Shown one piece after another: positions 42,017 to 50,538 of a DNA stretch of 64,000 bases. The translations under genes and the position numbers were made by a program. Below the pieces are notes generated by a model. That model had not been told where the DNA came from, made no database searches, and saw nothing but the letters and a program-made list of their open reading frames with translations. The DNA comes from Aggregatilineales bacterium (GTDB lineage: Bacteria > Chloroflexota > Anaerolineae > Aggregatilineales > Phototrophicaceae), in assembly GCA_030834905.1 (NCBI GenBank), contig JAUQWZ010000034.1, positions 434,001 through 498,000 on the forward strand, given 5' to 3'. Numbering within the stretch: position 1 is the first letter of the stretch; each line of letters begins with the position of its first letter.

Positions 42017-43708
42017 ATGATCGATCCCAAAAACCAGAATCAACTTCCCGAAGACATCGAAATGGAGCAGGAGCCGTTTATCCCGCCGCATTATCTGCTG
42101 CTGCTCTCGGTGCTAGGCTTCATCGTGGCGGGCATCGTCGCCTTCACCCAGCCCACCTTCAGCGTCGTCGGTTACGGCGGCTTGGCGTTTGGCTTTCTCG
42201 CGCTGCTGGCGTGGATACTGCTGGCACCGCAGCAGGCAAAAGCCGTCGTCACCGGGCGAACCGCGCAGTTCGGCGGCACCAGCCTGCTGGTCACCCTGCT
42301 TGTGCTGGTCGCCCTGATCGCCATCTATACGCTGGTGCGCAATCAGAGCTGGCAGCTTGACCTGACCGAGAGCGACGCCTTCTCGCTGACGCCGGAATCG
42401 GAGCAGGCAGTTGCCGGCATTGGCATTGATCCGAACGTCCCCCCGGTCAGGCTGATCGCCTTCTACGGCGCGGCACAGGCGGGGCTGCGCGATCAGAACA
42501 GCGTGCTGTTTGACGATTACCAGCAGACCAGCGGCGGCAAGATCACTTACGAGTTCCTCGACCTTGACCGCAACCCGGCACAGGCAGAACTCTATGGAGT
42601 CACCCGGTCGGGGCAAATAGCGGTCGCCGCGCTGAACGACGCGGGTGAGCCGGATACCGAAAACGCCGTCCTGGTCAACTTCGTCGATCAGGGTGAAATC
42701 ACCAACGCCATCCTCAAAGTGGCAGCATCGGGCGAATTTCAGGCATTTTTCCTGAATGTGCAGGACAACGTCGCGGCAGATATGTCGTTCATCAAGGACA
42801 GCCTGGTTCAGCAGTTTGACTGGACGGTTGAGGACGTATCCCTGCTGACGCTGACAGGACCCCAGGCGGAATATCGCCTGAACGATCCCAACGTGGACGG
42901 ACAGGTGCTGATCATCCCCGGCGGCAGCCAGCCGCTGGCAGACCAGGAGCTTGAGATTCTGCGGCAGTATCTGGACGCGGGCGGCGACCTGATCATCTTC
43001 GCTGGCAACAGCTTCAATGAAGATTTTTCGTCACTGGCAACCGCCGAAAACCTCAACGGCTATCTGTTCGAGAATTTTGGCGTGCGCTTTAACGACGATA
43101 TTGTGCTCGACCAGACGCTGGCGTTCCAGTCGCCCCTCAGCGTCATCTCGCCCAACCTGGACGCGACCTCGTTCATCACCACCAACGGCGTCATTCCCGG
43201 ACAGGGCGCGGTGATCTTCGACGCCGCCCACACGATTGAGGTGGCAGAGACAGCCCCGGCTAACGTGACCGTGTCACGGCTGGCGCAGTCTGGCGTTGAC
43301 TCCTATGCCACGACCAACTACCAGCGGATCGTGGATGGCGACTTCGCCGAAAGCGAAGCCGACGCGCAGGGTCCCTTCGTTCTGGCTGCCAGCGCCGAGA
43401 ACGCCCAGACCGGCGCGCGCGTGGTGCTATACGGCAGCGCCTCAGTGGGCGCTGATCTATTCTCGATGTTCCAGAACGTCAACAATCTCGACGTGGCATT
43501 CAACTCCCTGGTCTGGACGACGAACTTCAACAACTTCTTCAGCCAGATCACCGTTCAGCAGCAGCAGCGCCCGCAGGATCAGCCGATCTTCGCCGACGCG
43601 CAGACGATCCGTAACATCAACTTCGCAACCATGCTTTTGCTGCCGTTTGGCATCCTCGCGCTCGGCGCTTTCGTCTGGTGGATGAGTCGGGAGCGCCTGC
43701 GTTCCTGA
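42017..43708 (+). CDS. GldG family protein (ABC-type auxiliary subunit)
   Basis: 563 residues. Three N-terminal helices (about 25-110) and one C-terminal helix (about 530-555) enclose a large extracytoplasmic region. LTESDAFSLTPESEQAV and VRLIAFYGA open the GldG/ABC_transp_aux domain, with GGDLIIFAGNSF further on. In the gliding system GldG joins GldA and GldF in one complex. The gene order ATPase, permease, GldG, then a DUF4340 protein is a recurrent unit in many phyla. Confidence 0.93.
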   Translation: MIDPKNQNQLPEDIEMEQEPFIPPHYLLLLSVLGFIVAGIVAFTQPTFSVVGYGGLAFGFLALLAWILLAPQQAKAVVTGRTAQFGGTSLLVTLLVLVALIAIYTLVRNQSWQLDLTESDAFSLTPESEQAVAGIGIDPNVPPVRLIAFYGAAQAGLRDQNSVLFDDYQQTSGGKITYEFLDLDRNPAQAELYGVTRSGQIAVAALNDAGEPDTENAVLVNFVDQGEITNAILKVAASGEFQAFFLNVQDNVAADMSFIKDSLVQQFDWTVEDVSLLTLTGPQAEYRLNDPNVDGQVLIIPGGSQPLADQELEILRQYLDAGGDLIIFAGNSFNEDFSSLATAENLNGYLFENFGVRFNDDIVLDQTLAFQSPLSVISPNLDATSFITTNGVIPGQGAVIFDAAHTIEVAETAPANVTVSRLAQSGVDSYATTNYQRIVDGDFAESEADAQGPFVLAASAENAQTGARVVLYGSASVGADLFSMFQNVNNLDVAFNSLVWTTNFNNFFSQITVQQQQRPQDQPIFADAQTIRNINFATMLLLPFGILALGAFVWWMSRERLRS

Positions 43709-43848
43709 TCTCGTATCACTGTGTTTCAAATCGTGTTACACTGAACTATCATCATCCTGCAAATCTGCCCGCCGCGCCTCACCCGCGCGGCAAGGCAGGC
43801 AGCATCACCGATGTACCGTAAACACCGCCCTGAAGAGGAGAGACGCAC

Positions 43849-44808
43849 ATGCAGTTGAATCGAAGCACGATTGTCTTGCTGGTGGCGAGTCTCATCGTCA
43901 TTATTGGCGTGCTTGTCATCAACAGTAATCAGGCGAGCGCTCCGGCAGACGAAACGCCAACCGCCAGCCCGCAGACCGGCGGTCCCGTGTTCTCCGGCGT
44001 CACCGCCGATACCCTGACTCGTTTTGAAATCCGTGATAATACGACTGGCGCTCGCAGTGTCTTCACCCGAACCAGCGACGAAAGCTGGACGCTGGACGAC
44101 ACCATCTCGACGACCGATACGTCCGGCGGGCTGCTGGATCAAGCCGCTGTCCTGTCCGACATCGAGGCGTTCCTGGCGCTTGAAGCCAGTGATAGCTTTG
44201 ATTCGTCCGAGCTTTCGGGCTTCGGGCTGGTTAACCCGGCACATTCGCTGCTCGCCAGCAGCGAAGATGGCATCAGCTACGTCCTGCACATCGGCGGGCA
44301 GAATCCTTCCGGCAACCGCTATTACGCAGTGCTGGAACAGCTTGCCGAAGCAGATGTAACCGACGCCAGTGCCACCGAAGAACCGCTTGCCGTCGCCACA
44401 ACCATCGTCGGGGATGACGATGCCGAGGCAGGCACGAGTGACAACATTCAGGGCGCTGAACTGACTGATCTGCCTGATGCCGAAGCCACTGGCGACCCCG
44501 AACCGACGCCTGAGGTCACCGCGCCCGCTGCCTTCGAGCCAACCGCCACCCTCGCGCCGCTGGCGGAGCCGCTGGTGGTGCTGGAAGGAACCCAGACCAT
44601 CTACACGCTGCCAAAAACAGCAGTGGACGCGCTGATCGCCTTCCTGACCGCGCCGCCGACCCTGATCCCAACGGCGGAAGCGACCGAAGAAGCGCCAGTT
44701 CTTGAAGCGACAGCCGAAGCCACGCCGGAAGCGGACGTGACGCCGGATACCGAAGCGACCGAGGAAGCCGCCAGGACGGTTGAGGCGACCGAAGAACCCG
44801 CCTCGTAG
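43849..44808 (+). CDS. DUF4340 domain protein
   Basis: 319 residues with an N-terminal anchor (TIVLLVASLIVIIGVLVI). A DUF4340-type region (about 50-170) carries TADTLTRFEIRDNTTG, WTLDD and DSSELSGFGLVNP. The second half is Ala/Thr/Glu-rich and of low complexity, ending in EATEEPAS. DUF4340 proteins are regularly encoded after gldG and are presumed outer-face partners of the ABC complex. A 140-base gap, with a TACACT-type -10 near 43736, may give it extra transcription. Function unknown. Confidence 0.85.
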   Translation: MQLNRSTIVLLVASLIVIIGVLVINSNQASAPADETPTASPQTGGPVFSGVTADTLTRFEIRDNTTGARSVFTRTSDESWTLDDTISTTDTSGGLLDQAAVLSDIEAFLALEASDSFDSSELSGFGLVNPAHSLLASSEDGISYVLHIGGQNPSGNRYYAVLEQLAEADVTDASATEEPLAVATTIVGDDDAEAGTSDNIQGAELTDLPDAEATGDPEPTPEVTAPAAFEPTATLAPLAEPLVVLEGTQTIYTLPKTAVDALIAFLTAPPTLIPTAEATEEAPVLEATAEATPEADVTPDTEATEEAARTVEATEEPAS

Positions 44809-44847
44809 CAACGCGCGCAGCAAATCGGATTGTTCGGCGCATATCCC

Positions 44848-44875
44848 GTAGGGGCGACTCGGCGAGTCGCCCCAC
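44848..44875. repeat. GTAGGGGCGACTC/GAGTCGCCCC hairpin
   Basis: Near-perfect arms, loop GGC, 39 bases after the DUF4340 stop. Same family as 35535. The flanking 280-base intergenic stretch (44809-45088) contains this, the 44910 palindrome and no gene. Confidence 0.75.
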
Positions 44876-44909
44876 GCGCATCAGTTAAGCCATTCGGCGG
44901 GAAATGTAG

Positions 44910-44930
44910 GGACACGACACCGTCGTGTCC
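44910..44930. repeat. GGACACGAC/GTCGTGTCC hairpin
   Basis: Nine-base arms around ACC; the same word as at 27978. Confidence 0.7.
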
Positions 44931-45088
44931 GTTTCGTCTACAGGCTCATCCACCCCTCCCCAGCCAACGAAAGCGCCACGGACAACCGACGTTAGTACCA
45001 CGACTTCTTCCAGAGGACTTTTCACAGACTCGGACATCTGCTAAGATGAAGCGAGGATTTCAGCGTTTCTGAGCCACTCGGGAAGCTT

Positions 45089-46300
45089 ATGCTCCGCTTG
45101 ACAATGCGCCGTGGTCCCACTCCCGGGGCGATCTATGAACTGGAAGATGACGAGATCACAATTGGGCGTGGGAGTAAGAACCAGATCATTATCCGCGATA
45201 ACGAGGTCAGCCGGGAACACTGCCGACTCGTCAGGCTCATTGATCGCTACGAAGTCGTTGATCTGAACTCCAGTAATGGCACGTTCGTCAACGGGCAGCG
45301 GGTGGTCGGCTCGTGGCTGCTTCAGCCAGGCTCAATCATCGAGTTGGGCGACAGCATTACGCTCGAATACGAACGGCTCAACCTGAGCTTTCTACAGCAC
45401 CCGACCACGCAGCGGTCAACCACGCCCGACGCCGACGATTCTACTATTCCTCTCAAGCACTTTCTGAGGATGGCGCTCGGACCGTCGGTTGGGCAAACCT
45501 ACGCCCTGACCGATATTATCGTCACCGCCGGGCGCGATCTCTCCAACGACATTGTGATTCACGACCCGGAAATCAGCCGCTACCACCTGCGCCTGCGCCG
45601 CCACAAACAGGAATACGTCGTCGAGGATATGGGGTCAACCAACGGCACTTTCCTCAACAATCGACCGCTGCGCGAGCCGCAGGTGCTTGAAAACGCCGAC
45701 GTCATCACGCTGGGGTCAATGGTGCAGCTACAGTACGTCACCCAGCCCGGCACCGCGTCCCAACCAGACGACGACACCGACGAGTTCGCCACGCTGGCGC
45801 AGCCAGACGCCGCCCAGATGGCGCGCGACGACACCCTCCAACTGGCGATGGTGGACGGCAGCCTGCTGCGCACCACAAAGCTCGGTACCGGGCTGGTGCC
45901 CGGCTCGCTTCAGGATCACATCTTCATCGCCTATGCGCGTGATGACTGGCAGACCGTCGCATCGCTGCTCCTCAGCCTGCAGGACGCGGGCTTGCAGGCA
46001 TGGGTCGATCAGTACCTGACGCAGAATAGTGATGACTGGCGCGCCGCCGTTGAACAAGCGCTCCACGAGTGCCGCCTGATGGTGCTGGTCGTATCGCATC
46101 ATTCGCTGGACGACCCGCACGTTCAAGCCGCCTATCAGGGCTTTCTGGAACAGGAGAAACCCATCGTCCCGCTGTTATACCAGCACGCCAATTCCCTGCC
46201 GCCAGAGCTAACGCGGCTGCGAGCCATCGTGTTCGATACCGAAACGCCGCGCAAAAGTTTTCACAAGCTCATTTTTGAAATTATGCAGCACCGTCGTTGA
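45089..46300 (+). CDS. FHA-FHA-TIR domain protein
   Basis: 403 residues. FHA1 (about 1-95) has IGRGS, SREH and SNGTF; FHA2 (about 125-215) has AGRD, SRYH and STNGTF. These are the loops that bind phosphothreonine. A TIR domain (276-400) follows, with DHIFIAYARDD, GLQAWVDQYL, CRLMVLVVSHHSL and KPIVPLL. The position of the NADase glutamate, judged by hand against SARM1, reads VQAAYQGFLEQEKPIVPLL with Ala where Glu is expected, so NAD cleavage is doubtful. The final TGA overlaps the ATG of the DNA methyltransferase (TGATG), implying coupled translation. No known immune system with this make-up is familiar to me. Confidence 0.88.
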   Translation: MLRLTMRRGPTPGAIYELEDDEITIGRGSKNQIIIRDNEVSREHCRLVRLIDRYEVVDLNSSNGTFVNGQRVVGSWLLQPGSIIELGDSITLEYERLNLSFLQHPTTQRSTTPDADDSTIPLKHFLRMALGPSVGQTYALTDIIVTAGRDLSNDIVIHDPEISRYHLRLRRHKQEYVVEDMGSTNGTFLNNRPLREPQVLENADVITLGSMVQLQYVTQPGTASQPDDDTDEFATLAQPDAAQMARDDTLQLAMVDGSLLRTTKLGTGLVPGSLQDHIFIAYARDDWQTVASLLLSLQDAGLQAWVDQYLTQNSDDWRAAVEQALHECRLMVLVVSHHSLDDPHVQAAYQGFLEQEKPIVPLLYQHANSLPPELTRLRAIVFDTETPRKSFHKLIFEIMQHRR

Positions 46301-47361
46301 TGTCCATCGATACCCTGCTGCTCGGTGACTGCGTGGAGATGCTGAACGGTCTGCCGCCTCGGTCGGTCGATGTGGTCTTTGCCGATCCGCCGTACAATCT
46401 CCAGCTTCAGGGCGATCTGTACCGCCCCAACATGACGCGCGTCAATGCGGTGACAGACGACTGGGATCAGTTCGCCAGCACCGAAGTCTACGACGAATTC
46501 ACCCGCCGCTGGCTGACTGCCTGCCGCCGGGTGCTGAAGGATACCGGCACGCTGTGGGTCATCGGCAGCTACCACAACATCTACCGTGTCGGCGCGGTGC
46601 TGATGGACACCGACTACTGGATTCTCAACGACGTGGTGTGGGCAAAGACCAATCCGCTGCCTAATTTGAAAGGCACGCGCTTTACCAATGCCCACGAAAC
46701 GCTGCTGTGGGCGCAAAAGCATCGCGGCGCGCGGTATACCTTTCACTATCAGGCAATGAAAACTGCCAATGAAGACGTGCAGATGCGCAGCGTCTGGGAA
46801 ATCCCGATATGCAGCGGCGCTGAGCGCCTGACCGTAAACGGGCGCAAAGTTCATACTACCCAGAAGCCCGAAGCCCTGCTCGCCCGCGTGATTCTGAGCA
46901 GCACCAACCCCGGTGATGTGGTGCTTGATCCGTTCTTTGGCACCGGCACGACCGGAGCAGTCGCCAAACGGCTGCGCCGCCGCTGGATCGGTATCGAACG
47001 CGATCCCGGTTATGCCGCCATCGCCCAGGCGCGTATCGACGCCGTTCAGCCGGGCGCGCCCGATACGCTGTACGAGCCGAGCAACAAACCGCGTTTACCG
47101 CGCGTTCCGTTCATCCAGTTAGTCGAAATTGGGCTGCTCCAGCCCGGTCAGCAGCTTTTTTTCGACAAAAAGGATATAGCCGCCACCATCACAGCCGACG
47201 GCGCGCTGATCTACGCTGGCGAGCGTGGATCGATCCATAAGGTTGGCTCGCGCATCAGCGGCGCGCCCTGCAACGGCTGGGAACACTGGTACTTTCGGGA
47301 TGCCAGTGGCGGCTGGCAGCCAATTGATGCCCTGCGAGCGCGGCTGCGGAACAGCGGCTAA
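46300..47361 (+). CDS. Adenine-N6 DNA methyltransferase, CcrM-like (GANTC type)
   Basis: 353 residues of the beta class. DPPYNLQL (29-36) is the catalytic motif and LDPFFGTGTTGAVAKR the SAM site. IGSYHNIYRVG, LPNLKGTRFTNAHETLLWA and QMRSVWEIPICSG closely match the Caulobacter CcrM. The C-terminal domain with PRVPFIQLVEIGLL, GSIHKVG and CNGWEHW is the CcrM DNA-specificity extension, so the target is probably GANTC. No restriction enzyme is nearby, so it acts as an orphan epigenetic methylase. It overlaps the TIR gene by one base and precedes a kinase by 86 bases. Confidence 0.93.
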   Translation: MSIDTLLLGDCVEMLNGLPPRSVDVVFADPPYNLQLQGDLYRPNMTRVNAVTDDWDQFASTEVYDEFTRRWLTACRRVLKDTGTLWVIGSYHNIYRVGAVLMDTDYWILNDVVWAKTNPLPNLKGTRFTNAHETLLWAQKHRGARYTFHYQAMKTANEDVQMRSVWEIPICSGAERLTVNGRKVHTTQKPEALLARVILSSTNPGDVVLDPFFGTGTTGAVAKRLRRRWIGIERDPGYAAIAQARIDAVQPGAPDTLYEPSNKPRLPRVPFIQLVEIGLLQPGQQLFFDKKDIAATITADGALIYAGERGSIHKVGSRISGAPCNGWEHWYFRDASGGWQPIDALRARLRNSG

Positions 47362-47447
47362 AAATTGGGGAAAGCTTTAGATATCGTTAACGAATCGTGT
47401 GGTACACTGAATCCAGATTTGTTCTGGTTTTGTCAGGATACGATATT

Positions 47448-48758
47448 TTGACCAATAATCCGTCATCGTATGAATGGCAGTATCGAGTTGCCCGCGCGCT
47501 TCACCACCAGCGGCTGCAATTGCCCGCGATCCTGCGAACGGCGCTGTCGCTTTCGTGCGAGGCGCTCGCGGTTGATTATGGCTGTATCGTGATGTTTGAT
47601 GAGGACAACGCCCTGCGCCATACCCACGTCGTGGGCATCGAGCTGGACAGCCAGGTTGCAGCGGGCTTCTGGCAGCGGCTGATGAACCAGGGCATTATCG
47701 GCTTCGTCCAGTACGGACAGCGTGTGATCGTCGTTCATAACATTCAGGCAGATCCGCGCTGGACACACCTTCCCGAAAGCACCGGCGTGCCCCGCAGCGG
47801 GTCGGCGGTTGGCGTCCCGATCAGGGTCGAAGATCGGCTGCTGGGTGTTTTGCTGCTGCTGTCGCCCGAAGTGGGCGCTTTTGAAGCAAACAAGGTCCAT
47901 CTGCTGGAAGACATCGCCAGCATCACCGGCGACGCGCTGAACAACGCCACCATGCTTGAGGCTTCCCGCATCAAAGAGGCATCCTATCGCCGCCTGGTCG
48001 AGAAGGCGCAGGGCGAAAAAGCCGACGCTGCCCGCTACGAGCAGTTCCGCCGCGACCTGGCAGCCATGACCTATCACGATATGCGCAATCCACTGCAAAA
48101 TATCCAGATCAGCCTTTCAGGACTCGAACGGCTGCTGCACAACACCGCCACCCCTTTGGCGAACGAAATGCTGCAGCTTGCCCAGCACAGCAGCCAGCAG
48201 ATTTCGCGCATGGTCAAAGGGCTGCTGGATATCGAGCGTCTCGAACAGGGGCGCACGATGCTCAACCTTCAGCCAGTAAAACTGGAAGCGCTGCTGCGCG
48301 AAACCGTCGCAATGGTACGCCCGATGGCTGAACAGGCTGGGCAAACGCTCACCTTCGGTGGTGATGACAGCCTGCCCCAGATACAGATCGACGCGGATAT
48401 GGTGCAGCGGGTGATCATCAACCTGATGGAAAACGCCATCAAGCACACCCCGGATGGCGGCTTCATCACTGTCAGCGCCAGGCGGACGGCGGAAACGGTC
48501 TGCATCAGCGTGGGCGATACCGGACCCGGCGTGCCCGGCAACTTCAAAGACGAAATCTTCGATAAGTTCTTCCGCATCCGCTATTCCAATGCGCCTGAAG
48601 GCGTCGGTCTGGGGCTTGCCTTCTGCCGGTTAGCGGTTGAAGCGCACAATGGGCGCATCTGGGTGGACAGCGAGCCGGGACAGGGCGCAGTCTTCAGCTT
48701 CGCGCTGCCCGTTGCCGCGCCCGCCAGCGTCGCCCACCAGGCATTAAACGCCAGCTAA
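47448..48758 (+). CDS. GAF-domain sensor histidine kinase
   Basis: 436 residues. One GAF domain (about 28-170) binds an unknown ligand. A short coiled linker leads to the HisKA helix with H210 in MTYHDMRNPLQNI and an ATPase domain with NLMENAIKHTPDG, GDTGPGVPG and GVGLGLAFCRLAVEAHNG. There is no transmembrane segment, so it is a cytoplasmic kinase; no response regulator is adjacent. TTG 47448 is chosen, nine bases after AGGA; GTG 47397 would add 17 residues. It is read in the same direction as the methyltransferase. Confidence 0.93.
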   Translation: MTNNPSSYEWQYRVARALHHQRLQLPAILRTALSLSCEALAVDYGCIVMFDEDNALRHTHVVGIELDSQVAAGFWQRLMNQGIIGFVQYGQRVIVVHNIQADPRWTHLPESTGVPRSGSAVGVPIRVEDRLLGVLLLLSPEVGAFEANKVHLLEDIASITGDALNNATMLEASRIKEASYRRLVEKAQGEKADAARYEQFRRDLAAMTYHDMRNPLQNIQISLSGLERLLHNTATPLANEMLQLAQHSSQQISRMVKGLLDIERLEQGRTMLNLQPVKLEALLRETVAMVRPMAEQAGQTLTFGGDDSLPQIQIDADMVQRVIINLMENAIKHTPDGGFITVSARRTAETVCISVGDTGPGVPGNFKDEIFDKFFRIRYSNAPEGVGLGLAFCRLAVEAHNGRIWVDSEPGQGAVFSFALPVAAPASVAHQALNAS

Positions 48759-48786
48759 AGCGCGCGCGCCGGATCACACTGGCATC

Positions 48787-48825
48787 AAAAAAGGCGGCAG
48801 TGATCGTCTCGATCATCTGCCACCT
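48787..48825 (-). terminator. Terminator of the CoaE-GNAT gene
   Basis: GGCAG-T-GATCG and CGATC-A-CTGCC pair around a three-base loop with one bulge. On the minus strand the stem leads into six T residues. It lies about 58 bases past the CoaE stop; the plus-strand side has only a weak T tract after the kinase gene. Confidence 0.65.
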
Positions 48826-48830
48826 CTTAC

Positions 48831-48872
48831 GTCCTCATCCTGAATCCCTCTCCCTCATGGAGAAGGACTTAC
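48831..48872. repeat. CCCTCTCCCTCATGGAGAAGG element
   Basis: A degenerate member of the CCCTCTCC/GGAGAGGG family seen at 15833 and inside the gene at 60233, between the kinase and CoaE genes. Confidence 0.45.
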
Positions 48873-48882
48873 AGAACGCACC

Positions 48883-50076
48883 CTAGATTGGCTTCATTAC
48901 GCGGTCAGCGCGCAGCTGCTTCATTAACCCGACAACCTCGCTGGACAGCATTTCGTGGGCGGCTTCACGCCACGCCGGAAACTTCACGTCCTCGATGCGC
49001 AGATTGTGGTAGCCGCTGGTGACGAACGATTGCAGCGTTTCTTTGGGCGTCGTGGTCGGCACAAAGATAAAGCTGACTTCGCTCTGAAGCTCGCGCGAGG
49101 CTTCCTCAATCGCCTGGGTCAGCGCCCGCACCACCTGCTCGCGCGGCACCGATGGATCGATATAGAACTCGTCCACGCGCGTGATCAGGTTTTCTACCTG
49201 CCAGCCCGTCAAACCCAGCACATTGTCGTTATGATCCTGCGCCAGCAGATAGCTTTTCTGCCCAAACGCCAGCATGATGTCCATACGATCAACCGGCTTG
49301 CGGGTGACGTGGCTGATGAAATTGGCGATCAGATCGGCATTACCGGGCATCCCCCGGCGAATGTGAAGGTCAAGCGCTGGCTGAGCGCCCGCCGCCCGAA
49401 TCCGGTTGTCACCAATCGGCTGCGGATGCGCCAGCCCGCCGTTCCGCGCCGCCCCATCCTGCTCACCGGCTGGACGCTCGGCTTTGAAGGTCTTGTTCCA
49501 GGCGGCTTGCACCTGCTTCCACGTCTCTTCGACGTTGCCATCATTCATGATGATGACGTTGGAACGGGCGATTTTATCCGCCTGCGGGCGCTGAGCGATG
49601 ATCCGTTTGCGCGCTTCGTCTTCAGTCATCCGACGCTTTTCGGTCAGCCGTTTCAACTGAGTTTCCGGCAAAGCATCGACTACCCAGACGGCATCGACGT
49701 GCTTCATCAGGTCACTTTCGAGCAGCTTGATGGCTTCGATAACGATGACGCGCTGCTTAGCACGCCCGATGAGCGTTTGAATGGCTTGCGAGACGACCGG
49801 ATGCACGATGGCTTCCAGCTTCGCAAGCGCCTCTGGAAACGAAAAAACAATACTGCCAAGCACTGCGCGGTTGACCGTACCGTCCTCGTTCAGTACAAAA
49901 CGCCCGAACATTTCGACGATGGGCAGGTAGGCAGGCGCGCCAGGCGCCATTGCCTGATGGGTTAAGCCATCGGCGTCAACGGTGTACGCGCCCAGATGCT
50001 GAAGCATCTGGCGTACCACACTCTTTCCCACTGCGATATTACCAGTGAGGCCGATGACATAGGTGCCTTCCCTCAC
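48883..50076 (-). CDS. coaE: Dephospho-CoA kinase fused to a GNAT-like domain
   Basis: 397 residues, twice the usual CoaE length. Residues 1-200 are CoaE: P-loop GLTGNIAVGKS (9-19), DADGLTHQAM and HPVV, the last enzyme of coenzyme A synthesis. After a Pro/Gly-rich linker, residues about 265-397 look like a GNAT acetyltransferase fold. Visible are DIMLAFGQKSYLLAQDHNDN, then VDEFYIDPSVPREQVVRALTQAIEE as the family's acetyl-CoA-binding-type strand and helix. The start is GTG 50076, six bases after GGAGGA; this removes a spurious upstream extension. The fused domain may use or sense CoA derivatives; its substrate is unknown. Confidence 0.88.
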   Translation of the reverse strand: MREGTYVIGLTGNIAVGKSVVRQMLQHLGAYTVDADGLTHQAMAPGAPAYLPIVEMFGRFVLNEDGTVNRAVLGSIVFSFPEALAKLEAIVHPVVSQAIQTLIGRAKQRVIVIEAIKLLESDLMKHVDAVWVVDALPETQLKRLTEKRRMTEDEARKRIIAQRPQADKIARSNVIIMNDGNVEETWKQVQAAWNKTFKAERPAGEQDGAARNGGLAHPQPIGDNRIRAAGAQPALDLHIRRGMPGNADLIANFISHVTRKPVDRMDIMLAFGQKSYLLAQDHNDNVLGLTGWQVENLITRVDEFYIDPSVPREQVVRALTQAIEEASRELQSEVSFIFVPTTTPKETLQSFVTSGYHNLRIEDVKFPAWREAAHEMLSSEVVGLMKQLRADRVMKPI

Positions 50077-50309
50077 GACGGTCCTCCAATAATGTCCGTT
50101 TGTAATAAAACGGAAAATGAACTCCAACTTATTGTAACGTGGATATGTTTTTAGGAACAACCAGAAGTGTAAAGGCTTTCCACAATTGTCCTAAATTTTT
50201 CGACAACGCTTCGTTCATATTACAAAGCTCATGCTGCCGCGGTGCAAGGTATCATGCCCTGTCTCTCGCCTGGCGGTTTATGATAGAGGCAGAAGGGAGG
50301 TTCATCGCT

Positions 50310-50504
50310 ATGGAACGGCTTTGGGCTTACAGTACTGAGCTATGGGAAACCCTTGTGCTGCTCGTGATGGGCATCGTCATTCTGGTGGCGCTGGAGCCGC
50401 AGTCGTGGATTGCGCAGGTATTCGCGGCAATTCTCGGCGGGCTGCTCATCATACTTTGCGTGGCAAATCTGATTGAGTGGATGCGCACACGCAGCGAAGA
50501 ATAA
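50310..50504 (+). CDS. Small membrane protein, 64 residues
   Basis: ATG 50310 follows GGGAGG at nine bases. Two hydrophobic helices (LVLLVMGIVILVALEP and VFAAILGGLLIILCVANLI) are followed by a basic/acidic tail. No family assigned. An ATG at 50280 is in frame but lacks a good ribosome site. Confidence 0.65.
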   Translation: MERLWAYSTELWETLVLLVMGIVILVALEPQSWIAQVFAAILGGLLIILCVANLIEWMRTRSEE

Positions 50505-50538
50505 TCAGATCGGCGAACCCGCGCCATTAGCCTATCCG

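Noticed and set aside
44830..45072. An 80-codon frame reading GATRRVAP
   Set aside because: It is the translation of the GTAGGGGCGACTC and GGACACGAC hairpins in an intergenic gap, a usual false gene call for such repeats.
45089..47361. FHA-TIR plus methyltransferase as a restriction-modification or BREX-type system
   Set aside because: No nuclease, helicase or specificity subunit is present; the methyltransferase is of the orphan CcrM type, and a role in restriction is not supported.
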